Origin: Candidatus Dormiibacterota bacterium | GTDB lineage: Bacteria > Chloroflexota > Dormibacteria > Aeolococcales > Aeolococcaceae | Reading direction: 5' to 3' | Assembly: GCA_036495095.1 (NCBI GenBank) | Contig: DASXNK010000200.1 | Coordinates: 1-64,000 of the forward strand | DNA: 64,000 bases | Shown: positions 25,006-32,863 of the stretch, piece after piece | Layout of the letters: each line of letters starts with the position of its first letter | How positions within the stretch are numbered: the first letter of the stretch is position 1 | The notes under the pieces: generated by a model | Told to the model about the DNA's origin: nothing | The model's database searches: none | The model's input: only the letters and a program-made list of their open reading frames with translations | Made by a program: the position numbers and the translations under genes

Positions 25006-26349
25006 GTGAGCCTGCGCGACGGCTTCGTCCTCGCCCTCCGGAGCGCCCTCCGCCGCCCGGCGCGGACGGCGCTGACGGTGGTCGCCGTCGCCCTCGGAAG
25101 CGCCCTCCTGGTCGCCCTCGCGGTGATCTCGCAGGTCGCCGACACCCGGGTGATCAGCCAGCTCGGCAGGGGCGGCCCGGCCACGGCGATCGATGTCGCC
25201 GCCGCCGCTCCCGACCCGGTGTCCCCGGGCAGTGACAACCCGACCCTGGGGCCGGCGAAGAACCTCGACGACGCCGCCCTGGCCGCCATCCGGCGCCTGC
25301 CGCACGTGACCTCGGCCCTCCCGATCGTCTCGCAGCCGGTCGTCGTCGTCCCGCCGCCGCGCGGCCCCGCCATCCCGACCCTCGCCGGCGACGACCCCGA
25401 CCGCGGCCTGCCGCGGCCCTTCACCACCACCGCGGTCGGCATCGACCTGGGCGCGGTGCGCGACCTGCCGGTGACCCTCCTCGCCGGCCGGCTGCCGGCG
25501 GGCGGCTCGACCGTGGAGGTGGCGGTGACCCTCGACTACCTGGACCGGCTGCACCTCGACCTCCGGCGGCCGCAGGCGGTACTCGGGACCGAGGTGGAGA
25601 TCGGGGCTCCGCAGGTGCCCGCGCAGCCTCCGGCACAGAACCGCGCCCGCTGGTCGCGGGCGGCGATCACCGGCGTGGTCGCCCAGCAGGTCGGCGGCGG
25701 GACCCTGCTCACGTCACTGACGCTGGCGCGCACCGAGCGCGCCTGGCAGCTCGCCGGGGTCGACGGGAGGAGCCTGGGGCTCCCCCTGCCGGTCTCCGAG
25801 TACGCCAGCATCGTCGTGGTCGCAGACTCGCTCGGTTCGGTCCACGCGGTGCGGGCCGCGATCAGCGGTCTCGGCTACTCGACCAGCGCGCCGGAGCAGC
25901 TGGTGGCCACCGTGCAGCGATACCTCCACGTCGTCGACGTCGTGCTCGGAGCGATCGGGCTCATCGCGCTCCTGATCGCGGCGCTGGGCATCACCAACGC
26001 CCTGCTCGCCGCGGTCCGCGAGCGGCGCCCGGAGATCGGCGTCCTCAAGGCGATCGGTGCCCGCGACTCCGACGTCCTCCGCTGGTTCCTGACCGAGGCG
26101 CTCATCTGCGGGGTCGCCGGCGGCCTCCTGGGGGCGCTCGGCGGCCTCGCGGCGGTGGCGTTGACGGCCGCGGCGGTCAACGGCTACCTCGTCCAGCAGG
26201 GGCTGGAGGGAGTCGATCTGGGCGGAGCGCCGTGGACGACGGGCCTCGCCGGTGTCGCCGGCTCGGCGGTGCTCGCCCTGCTCGCCGCGGCCTGGCCGGC
26301 GCTGCGTGCGGCGCGGCTGCCGGCGCGCGATGCGATGGCAACCACGTGA
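25006..26349 (+). CDS. ABC transporter permease, single FtsX/MacB type
   Basis: The 447-residue permease has one N-terminal helix (about 20-45), an extracytoplasmic MacB-type domain of about 240 residues, and three C-terminal helices with GIITNALLAAVRERR-like phrasing and EIGVLKAIGARDSDV. It probably joins the same complex as the double permease. The GTG at 25006 is supported by AGGAGGA at 24989-24995. Its stop overlaps the start of the second SGNH lipoprotein gene as GTGA. Confidence 0.9.
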   Translation: MSLRDGFVLALRSALRRPARTALTVVAVALGSALLVALAVISQVADTRVISQLGRGGPATAIDVAAAAPDPVSPGSDNPTLGPAKNLDDAALAAIRRLPHVTSALPIVSQPVVVVPPPRGPAIPTLAGDDPDRGLPRPFTTTAVGIDLGAVRDLPVTLLAGRLPAGGSTVEVAVTLDYLDRLHLDLRRPQAVLGTEVEIGAPQVPAQPPAQNRARWSRAAITGVVAQQVGGGTLLTSLTLARTERAWQLAGVDGRSLGLPLPVSEYASIVVVADSLGSVHAVRAAISGLGYSTSAPEQLVATVQRYLHVVDVVLGAIGLIALLIAALGITNALLAAVRERRPEIGVLKAIGARDSDVLRWFLTEALICGVAGGLLGALGGLAAVALTAAAVNGYLVQQGLEGVDLGGAPWTTGLAGVAGSAVLALLAAAWPALRAARLPARDAMATT

Positions 26350-27110
26350 CCCGCTCGCGCTTCGCCGCGGTGGCCACCGCCGCGGCGGCCCTCGCCGCCT
26401 GCGGAACCGCGCAGACAACACCGGCGATCGCCCCGGGCCCGGTGCTCGCTCCCGCCGGGATGCCCGTCGTCTTCGCCGCGCTGGGGGCCAGCGAGACGGC
26501 GGGGGCGGGCCTCTCCGACATGTCCCTGCAGCTGCGGGCGGCGTGGCCTCAGCTGTTCTTCAACGCGGCGCTCCCGCGGGCCGCGACCTATTACAACTAC
26601 GGCGTCGGAGGGATCACCGCGGCCGAGGCGCTGCAGCTCGAGGTGCCCGCCGCACTCGCCGTGCATCCCACCCTGGCCACGGTGTTCTTCACCCTCAACG
26701 ACCTGGTGCGGGGGGTGAGCAGCGCCCGATTCGAGGCCGACCTCGACGTCATCGTCCACGCGCTGCGCCAGGGCGGCCGGGCCACGGTGCTCGTCGCCAA
26801 CACCCCCCACCTCGAGGACCTTCCCGCCTACCGCGCCTGCCTGTCGCCGCTGCGGGCGTCGACCTGCCCGTTTCCCACGCCGGTGACGGTGCCCCCGCCG
26901 AGCGAGGTGGCCGCGCTCGTCGACGCCTACGACGCCGCCGCAGCCCGCGTCGCCGCGCGCGAGGGGGCGATCCTCGTCGACCTCGCGGCGAACAGCGCGG
27001 ACGTCATCGCCCGTCCCGAGCTGGTCGCCGAGGACGGATTTCACCCGAGCCCTCTCGGGCACGCGGAGATCGCGCGCCTCTTCGCGGTCGCGTACGCGCA
27101 GCGACGCTGA
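26346..27110 (+). CDS. Second SGNH/GDSL hydrolase lipoprotein
   Basis: The 254-residue lipoprotein has lipobox LAAC (Cys19), then an SGNH domain with nucleophile Ser49 in LGASETAG, Asn in TLNDLVRG and the Asp/His pair in EDGFHPSPLGH. A cysteine pair in the region CLSPLRASTC may form a disulphide. It is a diverged relative of the first gene of the operon and shares the unusual GASET nucleophile block. The GTG start overlaps the permease stop; longer starts would lie within the permease gene. It ends 24 bases from the convergent sedolisin gene. Confidence 0.87.
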   Translation: MTRSRFAAVATAAAALAACGTAQTTPAIAPGPVLAPAGMPVVFAALGASETAGAGLSDMSLQLRAAWPQLFFNAALPRAATYYNYGVGGITAAEALQLEVPAALAVHPTLATVFFTLNDLVRGVSSARFEADLDVIVHALRQGGRATVLVANTPHLEDLPAYRACLSPLRASTCPFPTPVTVPPPSEVAALVDAYDAAAARVAAREGAILVDLAANSADVIARPELVAEDGFHPSPLGHAEIARLFAVAYAQRR

Positions 27111-27134
27111 CCCGGCCGGAGCCGCTCACCGGCG

Positions 27135-29006
27135 TCACCGCCCGGCGAAGTACTCGTCGGTGGCGATGACCGACGCGATCAGCAGCTCGTCCCGAAGGCC
27201 CGACTGCATGCGGCCGGTCCAGTAGGCGAGGCCACCGGCGTCGGGCTGGTGGCCCAGGAAGTGCTGGAAGACGCCTCGGACGAGGTTCTGGTAGCCCTCG
27301 GTGCTGGTCAGGATGGACGCCGACACCAGGTAGCGGGGCGCGCCGGTGTCGAGCCGTCCCCCCCAGTACGCCAGTCCTCCGGGCTCGGGACCGCGTCCGA
27401 GGATGTCGTCGTAGAGGACGCGCACGTAGGTGAGGTTGTCGTCGTGTCCGCGCAGGTGGAAGTACTCGTCCGACCCGATCAGGCTCTCGGCGAGCTGCTC
27501 GAAGGTCGCTCCCCTGGCGATGTACCCCACCCAGAAGCCCTCGCCCCCGCTGTCGGTGGCGCGCTGGAGGAACCGCGAATAGAGCGCCTGCACCTGGAGG
27601 CCGCGGTACTCGGTCGAGGCGGTCAGGCTGGTGGCAACCGGGTACCGGGGTTGACCGGCGTCGATCAGCCCGCTCCAGTATGCGAGGCCGCCGGCATCGG
27701 AGGGGCGCCCCAGCAGGTCCCGGTAGACACGGCTGACGAACCCCTGCGTACCGGCCGGCGCAGCCGGGGGCGCGGTCCCGTGGATGCTGCCCATGCCGGT
27801 GGGGCCGTCGTATCCGGGCTGTGCAGTGCAGAGATAGCCGGGCGTGCACACGCCGTTGCTGCCGCTGACCACATCGTTGGCGGCGCCGGGCAGATACAGG
27901 GAGGAGGCGCCGGCTCCCGGCCGGGTGGCTCCACGCAGCGCATATCCGGCCGCGACGATCGGAGCGGCGGCGCTGGTGCCGCCCACGCGCATCCAGCCCC
28001 CGTTCGCGTAGCTGTCGTACACGGCGACGCCGGTGCCGGGATCCGCGACGGCCGCCACGTCCACGACCGTGCGCCGAGAGCAGCCCGTGTCCTTCTGCCA
28101 GGCCGGCTTCGTCTCGTAGGCGCTGCAGCCGCTGCCGCCACCGCTCCACGCGCTCTCCGACCAGCCACGGGGGTCCGACGAGGGGCGAAGGCTGGTGCCA
28201 CCGACGGCGGTCACGTAGGGGGAGGCGGCCGGATAGTTGACCCCGTAGCCGCCGTCTCCGCTGGCGGCGACGATGGGCACACCGGGGTGGTTGAAGAGCG
28301 CGTCGTCCTGCCGCTCGGCGGGGTACTCCGGCACTCCGAAGCTGAGGCTGAGCTCGGTCGCGCCCAGCGCCAGGGCCTCGTGCACCGCCTGGAAGACGTC
28401 GCCCAGGACGTCGCTGTTCGCCTCGACCAGCAGAATGGAGCAGAGTGGGCAGGCCGCCGACGCCATGTCCAGGTCGACTGACGTCTCCGTCGCCCAGTTC
28501 ACCTGCGGCGGCGGATACCGGGTTCCGCCCTGCTGGTCGACCTTGCGGAAGCACCCGTTCACACTGGTGCAGGGTGACAGGGAGAACTGGCCCCGGTAGA
28601 CGGCGAGATCCGCCTCGGCCGACGGATCGTCGTAGGCGAGGACGACGGCCAGCACGTGCCCGCGCCCGCCGCCGGCCGATGCGAGCCCGTACGCCGAGGT
28701 GAGGTCTGCCGGGGAGTAGCTGTTCGGGAGCGGACCCGCGCCCAGGGCGCTGCTCTCGACCCGGCCGCGGCGGGTGCTGACGTCGGCGAGGCAGCGCACG
28801 TGGCCCGGCGGGGCCGCTCCGCACACCCCGGCGCTGCCGAGCCCTGCGCCGTCCAGGGTGGTGACGGTCGCCGGGGTTGCCGTCGCCACCCGGGCCGGGC
28901 CCGTTCTCCCCTGGGGTGCCGCCAGCAGCAGCATCATGACCAGGAGCCACCCTGCTCCAGCGAGCTCGCGGAGGGCGCGGCGGCGGTGTCCTCCCCCTGC
29001 ACTCAT
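27135..29006 (-). CDS. Secreted S53 (sedolisin) protease with C-terminal DUF4214 repeats
   Basis: The 623-residue protein has a signal segment (about 12-31). Its catalytic domain shows the sedolisin residues Glu174 and Asp178 in TETSVDLD, oxyanion Asp251 in ASGDGG and nucleophile Ser345 in GGTSAAAP. The usual long propeptide is missing or very short. From about 430 to the end come three to four DUF4214 repeats, each with a phrase like RDLLGRPSDAGGLAYWSG or DILGRGPEPGGLAYWGG and TEYRG or DEYF. DUF4214 is found on secreted and surface proteins and is thought to bind polymers or aid attachment. Start: ATG 29006, from the position of the signal peptide. It is divergent from a secreted esterase. 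Confidence 0.88.
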   Translation of the reverse strand: MSAGGGHRRRALRELAGAGWLLVMMLLLAAPQGRTGPARVATATPATVTTLDGAGLGSAGVCGAAPPGHVRCLADVSTRRGRVESSALGAGPLPNSYSPADLTSAYGLASAGGGRGHVLAVVLAYDDPSAEADLAVYRGQFSLSPCTSVNGCFRKVDQQGGTRYPPPQVNWATETSVDLDMASAACPLCSILLVEANSDVLGDVFQAVHEALALGATELSLSFGVPEYPAERQDDALFNHPGVPIVAASGDGGYGVNYPAASPYVTAVGGTSLRPSSDPRGWSESAWSGGGSGCSAYETKPAWQKDTGCSRRTVVDVAAVADPGTGVAVYDSYANGGWMRVGGTSAAAPIVAAGYALRGATRPGAGASSLYLPGAANDVVSGSNGVCTPGYLCTAQPGYDGPTGMGSIHGTAPPAAPAGTQGFVSRVYRDLLGRPSDAGGLAYWSGLIDAGQPRYPVATSLTASTEYRGLQVQALYSRFLQRATDSGGEGFWVGYIARGATFEQLAESLIGSDEYFHLRGHDDNLTYVRVLYDDILGRGPEPGGLAYWGGRLDTGAPRYLVSASILTSTEGYQNLVRGVFQHFLGHQPDAGGLAYWTGRMQSGLRDELLIASVIATDEYFAGR

Positions 29007-29232
29007 CGAGGTGGTAACGGGGCGCCGCGCGGTTTCTGGCGGCGCTCGGACGGTCACCCGCTGACCGCCGCTGCGGTCTCTGTGGAAACCTGAGAGCCGG
29101 CAGGCCTGGATTTCTCGTTTTCCTGCACGGATCCGGGCAGCCCGTCCACGTACGCTGGGGCACGCCTTATCGATCGATAGGGAAGTCCGATCAGCATCGG
29201 CCCCCTGAGGCGTTACCGGCGGAGGAGTGACT

Positions 29233-30534
29233 ATGCCCGCGGCAGACCCTGTCGATGCGAACATTCGGAGGAGGCGAGGCGGCGGCCGGCGGCTCCTCGG
29301 CCTATCGGGAGCACCGCTGTTGGCGATTCTCGCCGCGGTCTCGGTGCCGCAGGGGGTGGCCCACGCCGGTGCTGTCCCGGGCACCAGCTTCTCCGGCAGC
29401 TACTCGAACGCGGCCGGCACCCGGGCCTACCTCGGGTACGTGCCGTCCTCCTATCACGCCGGGACGCCGGTGCCGCTGGTCGTCGCCCTGCACGGGTGCA
29501 CCCAGACGGCGGACGGGTTCCGTCAGCTGACCCAGATGGACAGCCTGGCCGCGTCCAGGAACTTCATCGCGGTCTATCCCGAGCAGCCGTCGAGTGCCAA
29601 CTACCTGCAGTGCTGGAACTGGTTCAACAGCCAGGACCAGCAGCGCGGATCGGGTGAGCCGGCCCTCATCGCCGGGATCACGCAGTGGGTCGAGCAGCAC
29701 TACACCGTCGATCCGAGGCGGGTGTATGTCATGGGCCTCTCCGCCGGAGGGGCGATGGCGTCGGTCATGGGAGCGACCTATCCCGATCTCTACGCGGCGA
29801 TCGGGGTCGGGTCGGGGATCGAGTACGGGGCCACCGGGATCCAGTACGTGGCGGGGTTCGGCGGCCTCGATCCGACCCAGGCAGGGACGATGGCCTACCG
29901 CGCCATGGGCGCACATGCTCGGGCGATGCCGGCACTGATCTTCCACGGCGGTCAGGACACCACCGTGCCGGTGATCAATGCCACCGACCTCGTGCGGCAG
30001 TGGCTGACCACCGCCGACCTCGCCGACGACGGCAGGGCCAACGACGGCTCGATCCCCGCCTCGCCCGCCCAGACGCTGAACCAGCAGAGCCCCGGCGGGG
30101 TCCCCTACACGGTCGCCAAGTACGTGGACGGCCACGGGCAGGAGCTCCTCCAGTACTGGCTGGTGCCGAGCATGGCTCACGCATGGTCGGGCGGCTGCGC
30201 CTGCCAGCCGTATGCGAGCCCGTCCGGCCCGGACGAGACCCGCGCGATGTACGACTTCTTCGTCAACCATCCGATGCCCGCGAGCGGTGTGTCGACACCG
30301 CCCGCGACGACACCCCCGGTGCTGCCCTCCATCCCCGGGCTGCCCTCCCTCCCGGGCCTGCCCACACTCACCGGGCTCCCCGGGCTCCCCACGCTCCCCG
30401 GGCTGACGGCCATCCCCGGCCTCCCGACCCTCCCGAGCCTCTCCGCACTCTCCGGGCTGCCGGCACTCTCCGGGCTGTTCGCACTCCCCGGGCTGTCGAC
30501 CCTCCTGGGATTGTTGAGCCTCCCCGGGCTGTAG
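29233..30534 (+). CDS. Secreted PHB-depolymerase-like esterase (LpqC/CE1 family) with GLP-repeat tail
   Basis: The 433-residue protein has a signal peptide (about 18-46, cleaved after AHA) and an alpha/beta-hydrolase domain: oxyanion phrase LHGCTQTADGF, nucleophile Ser170 in GLSAGG, Asp242 in GGQDTTV and His316 in MAHAWSG. This family includes poly(3-hydroxybutyrate) depolymerases and feruloyl or acetylxylan esterases. Residues 366 to the end are a low-complexity tail of repeated LPGLP, LTGLP and LSGLP steps with period near nine residues, not part of the usual enzyme. ATG 29233 follows GGAGGA by six bases. It is divergent from the sedolisin gene. Confidence 0.85.
   Translation: MPAADPVDANIRRRRGGGRRLLGLSGAPLLAILAAVSVPQGVAHAGAVPGTSFSGSYSNAAGTRAYLGYVPSSYHAGTPVPLVVALHGCTQTADGFRQLTQMDSLAASRNFIAVYPEQPSSANYLQCWNWFNSQDQQRGSGEPALIAGITQWVEQHYTVDPRRVYVMGLSAGGAMASVMGATYPDLYAAIGVGSGIEYGATGIQYVAGFGGLDPTQAGTMAYRAMGAHARAMPALIFHGGQDTTVPVINATDLVRQWLTTADLADDGRANDGSIPASPAQTLNQQSPGGVPYTVAKYVDGHGQELLQYWLVPSMAHAWSGGCACQPYASPSGPDETRAMYDFFVNHPMPASGVSTPPATTPPVLPSIPGLPSLPGLPTLTGLPGLPTLPGLTAIPGLPTLPSLSALSGLPALSGLFALPGLSTLLGLLSLPGL
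30328..30531 (+). repeat. Degenerate tandem repeat coding the Gly-Leu-Pro tail
   Basis: This stretch codes about 68 residues made of units such as SLPGLP, TLTGLP and ALSGLP. At DNA level the units share ctcccgggctgcc-like strings with changes, so slippage or unequal exchange probably built it. Repeat number may vary between strains. Confidence 0.7.
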
Positions 30535-30580
30535 ACACCCGGACACCCGGGGTCCTGTCACCAGGGGCACCCCTCCATCC

Positions 30581-30621
30581 GGGAGCCTTCGCGGCACCGA
30601 CGCGGCGCTGCGGAGGCTCCC
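30581..30621. terminator. Hairpin between convergent esterase and SGNH genes
   Basis: Arms 30581-30592 and 30610-30621 pair at 11 of 12 positions around a 17-base loop. The hairpin lies between the stops of the plus-strand esterase and the minus-strand SGNH hydrolase and could end either transcript. Confidence 0.55.
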
Positions 30622-30667
30622 CTCCACGTCGCTGCCCGGGGCCGACCCTGATGGAGGAGCCCGCCGG

Positions 30668-31669
30668 TCAACCACCTCCCTGGCCGACCGCCAGGGGTGC
30701 GCCGCCGGGGAGCGGAGCGAGACCCTGGCGCTCGAGCACGGCGAGCATCTCGGTGGCGAGAGCCCGGTGCCCCTCGACGGTGGGGTGCACGTCGCCGTGG
30801 GCGAGGTCGACCAGCGTGCCGAGCGGCACGGCGCCTCCGTTGATCGCCGCGTGCCAGTCGGCGACGGCGGCGTTGCGCTCAGCCGCGACGGCGGCGATCG
30901 CCGCGTCGGCCTGGTCGACCGCCTGCGAGGCGGCGAGGTCGGACGGAGCGTAGGGGTCGTAGAGGTTGGCGAGGATCACGCGGACGCCGGGCGCCGCGGC
31001 GGCGAGGTCGCCCACGATGCCGCTCAGCCGGGTGTACAGCTGCGCCAGGGTGGTGGTGAGCGGCACCCCGTCGCGACGGGCGTTGAGCAGGTCGTTCGCC
31101 CCCAGCTCGACGACGATGAAGCGCAGCGTGGTCGCGTGGGCGCGCACCGCATCCAGTGCAGCCGAGCGCTGCGAGGTGCCGCTGAGCCAGCGGGCGAGCT
31201 GGACCAGGGGGCATGCGGAGGCGTAGCTCGCCGTCGTCTCCCCCGGGCAGGCGAGGTCGTCGGCGACCGGTCCGCCGGCACCGAGCATGGGCTGGATCTG
31301 CGTCACCCAGGACGAGTTGGTCCCGAAACGCCTCGGGTCGACGGTCAGGCCGAAGGAGATCGAGTCGCCGACGACCAGGAACCACGGCCGGTCGGCGACG
31401 TCCTCCGCGCCGGCGCGAGGGAAGATGGCGGCGGCGTCGGCGGTCGGCACGGGGGTCGCGGGAGCGGCGCTCGCGGTGACCGCGGGTGACGCCGGCCGCC
31501 CCGCTGTGGGATGCGCGGACGGCGTGGCGAGCACGGCCACCGCGACCAGGGCGGCGACGAGGCCGGCGAGGCCGCCGCCGATCCACCGGGTACGACGGTC
31601 ACCCACGTGAGCCGGCCCCACCGAGGCACGGCGGGCGACGTGCGACGGCGATTGCGGCCACGCCCCCAT
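30668..31669 (-). CDS. Membrane-anchored or secreted SGNH hydrolase
   Basis: The 333-residue protein has an N-terminal membrane segment (about 31-52), an Ala/Thr/Pro linker and an SGNH domain: nucleophile Ser in VVGDSISFG, Asn in ELGANDLLN and the Asp/His pair in GDVHPTVEGH. The GDS block is the standard form, unlike the GAS form of the two operon hydrolases, so it belongs to a different branch. Substrate unknown; ester-linked lipids or cell-wall acetyl groups are typical. ATG 31669 is chosen over the upstream GTG/ATG because the residues before it are arginine-rich and unlike a signal. No clear ribosome site. Confidence 0.83.
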   Translation of the reverse strand: MGAWPQSPSHVARRASVGPAHVGDRRTRWIGGGLAGLVAALVAVAVLATPSAHPTAGRPASPAVTASAAPATPVPTADAAAIFPRAGAEDVADRPWFLVVGDSISFGLTVDPRRFGTNSSWVTQIQPMLGAGGPVADDLACPGETTASYASACPLVQLARWLSGTSQRSAALDAVRAHATTLRFIVVELGANDLLNARRDGVPLTTTLAQLYTRLSGIVGDLAAAAPGVRVILANLYDPYAPSDLAASQAVDQADAAIAAVAAERNAAVADWHAAINGGAVPLGTLVDLAHGDVHPTVEGHRALATEMLAVLERQGLAPLPGGAPLAVGQGGG

Positions 31670-31712
31670 CCTACGCGGCCTTCGGAGACGACGCCGGCGA
31701 CCCACCGGCTTG

Positions 31713-31886
31713 TCACCCGGCGTGACGGCCGGGTCGGTGGCACACCGGCGCGACGATCCCGATGCCCACGGTGGCGTAGGTGCAGTGAGCGGTGTCGGCC
31801 CGTGCCCGTACCGCGCCGGGCCAGGCGGTGACGCTGACCGTGGCGACGGCGAGGACGGTCACGCCGAGACTGATGAGCTTGCGCAT
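31713..31886 (-). CDS. 57-residue secreted peptide, unknown function
   Basis: This short gene encodes a signal peptide (MRKLISLGVTVLAVATVSV, cleavage probably at ARA or RAR near residue 28) and a mature peptide of about 29 residues with two cysteines, in AHCTYATVG and APVCHRP, that could form one disulphide. GGAG lies about seven bases before the ATG at 31886. The signal peptide and ribosome site make it more credible than a random frame. It lies alone between the SGNH hydrolase and the DUF427 gene on the same strand. I do not recognise it. Confidence 0.6.
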   Translation of the reverse strand: MRKLISLGVTVLAVATVSVTAWPGAVRARADTAHCTYATVGIGIVAPVCHRPGRHAG

Positions 31887-32016
31887 TCGCACTCCATGTC
31901 GCCATCAGTCTCGGTGCGGCTGAGGGATGCGGGGAACCGGTCGATCGGCCGGTCATCCCTGTCGAGCCGGCCGGTGCGGGTGCTCGGGCTCAGGGCCGCG
32001 CGCGCGTCCTCCCCGA

Positions 32017-32784
32017 TCAGCTGAACAGCGTGCGCGGGCGCTCCTGCAGCACACCGTCGACGTGGAGGTCGACCCTCTCGTTGTAGAAGCTGGCCAGCCC
32101 GGCGATCTTCTGGCTCTCCGGAAGGGGTGTCCGGTAGATCCACACCGCGTCGGTGTGCACCCCGTGCCCGGTGTCGAGCGACCAGTAGGCGGCGGTTCCC
32201 TTGTAGGGGCAGTGCGATCGGGTGGCCGACGGGCGCAGCAGCTCGATGCGGACGTCGGTCAGCGGCAGGTAGTAGCGCGGCGGGAGGCCGGTCTCGAAGA
32301 GGATCCTCGGCTGGTGGGACTCGGCCACGACGACGCCGTCCACCTCGACGCGCACGTGTCGCGAGCTGCCGAGGATGTCGACGCGGGTGTACGGGTCGCG
32401 CGGGTGGGTGTAGACGGGCTCGTCCTCCTCGAGCCACTCGTCCATCGCGTCCCACTCCAGGCGGACGGTGTCGCGCAGCGGCTCGAGCGGCGAGTCGGGG
32501 TACCGGCGCGCCGCCCCGGGCGCGATCGCCGTCCCCACCCGGACGTCCAGGATCTGGGCGTCGCCGCGGCTCGGCGAGTGCTCGACCCGACCGGTGGGGA
32601 CCAGCTCGGCGCGGATGTCCTCCACGGGGAGGTAGTAGGTGGGGTAGTACGGCTTCTCCCAGACGAACAGGGGCCGCGCCGAGTCGGCGACCAGCCGGCC
32701 CGCCAGGTAGGCCCGCACCCGCTTGTGGCCCGGCTCGGTCCGCACCCGCCCGCGGACGGTCGTCCCCGTGGTCGTCTGCGTCAT
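32017..32784 (-). CDS. Double DUF427-domain protein
   Basis: The 255-residue protein has two DUF427 domains, at about 20-110 and 125-245. The paired motifs are YYPTYYLPVEDIRAELV with ARPLFVWE, and RYYLPLTDVRIELL with QPRILFET; HCPYKGTAAYWS closes the second. DUF427 proteins are small beta-barrel proteins common in actinobacteria; no biochemical role is established. There is no signal peptide. The second of two ATGs (32784) is preferred because AGGAG lies six bases before it; the first, 32790, abuts the site. It is divergent from the methyltransferase gene with about 80 bases between. Confidence 0.88.
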   Translation of the reverse strand: MTQTTTGTTVRGRVRTEPGHKRVRAYLAGRLVADSARPLFVWEKPYYPTYYLPVEDIRAELVPTGRVEHSPSRGDAQILDVRVGTAIAPGAARRYPDSPLEPLRDTVRLEWDAMDEWLEEDEPVYTHPRDPYTRVDILGSSRHVRVEVDGVVVAESHQPRILFETGLPPRYYLPLTDVRIELLRPSATRSHCPYKGTAAYWSLDTGHGVHTDAVWIYRTPLPESQKIAGLASFYNERVDLHVDGVLQERPRTLFS

Positions 32785-32863
32785 GCTCATCTCCTGTCCG
32801 GTTGCTGTGGTCGAGCGTAGCGCACCCGCTCTCGACGCCGACTCAGCTGTGGGAGGCGTGAGC

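Noticed and set aside
29007-29384. A sedolisin start at 29384 that would add 126 residues
   Set aside because: The added residues do not look like a propeptide, would overlap the start of the divergent esterase gene, and lie before a clear signal peptide that begins at 29006.
30328-30531. A CRISPR-like or other non-coding repeat array
   Set aside because: The repeats are in frame with the esterase, have no spacers and code a regular Leu-Pro-Gly pattern.
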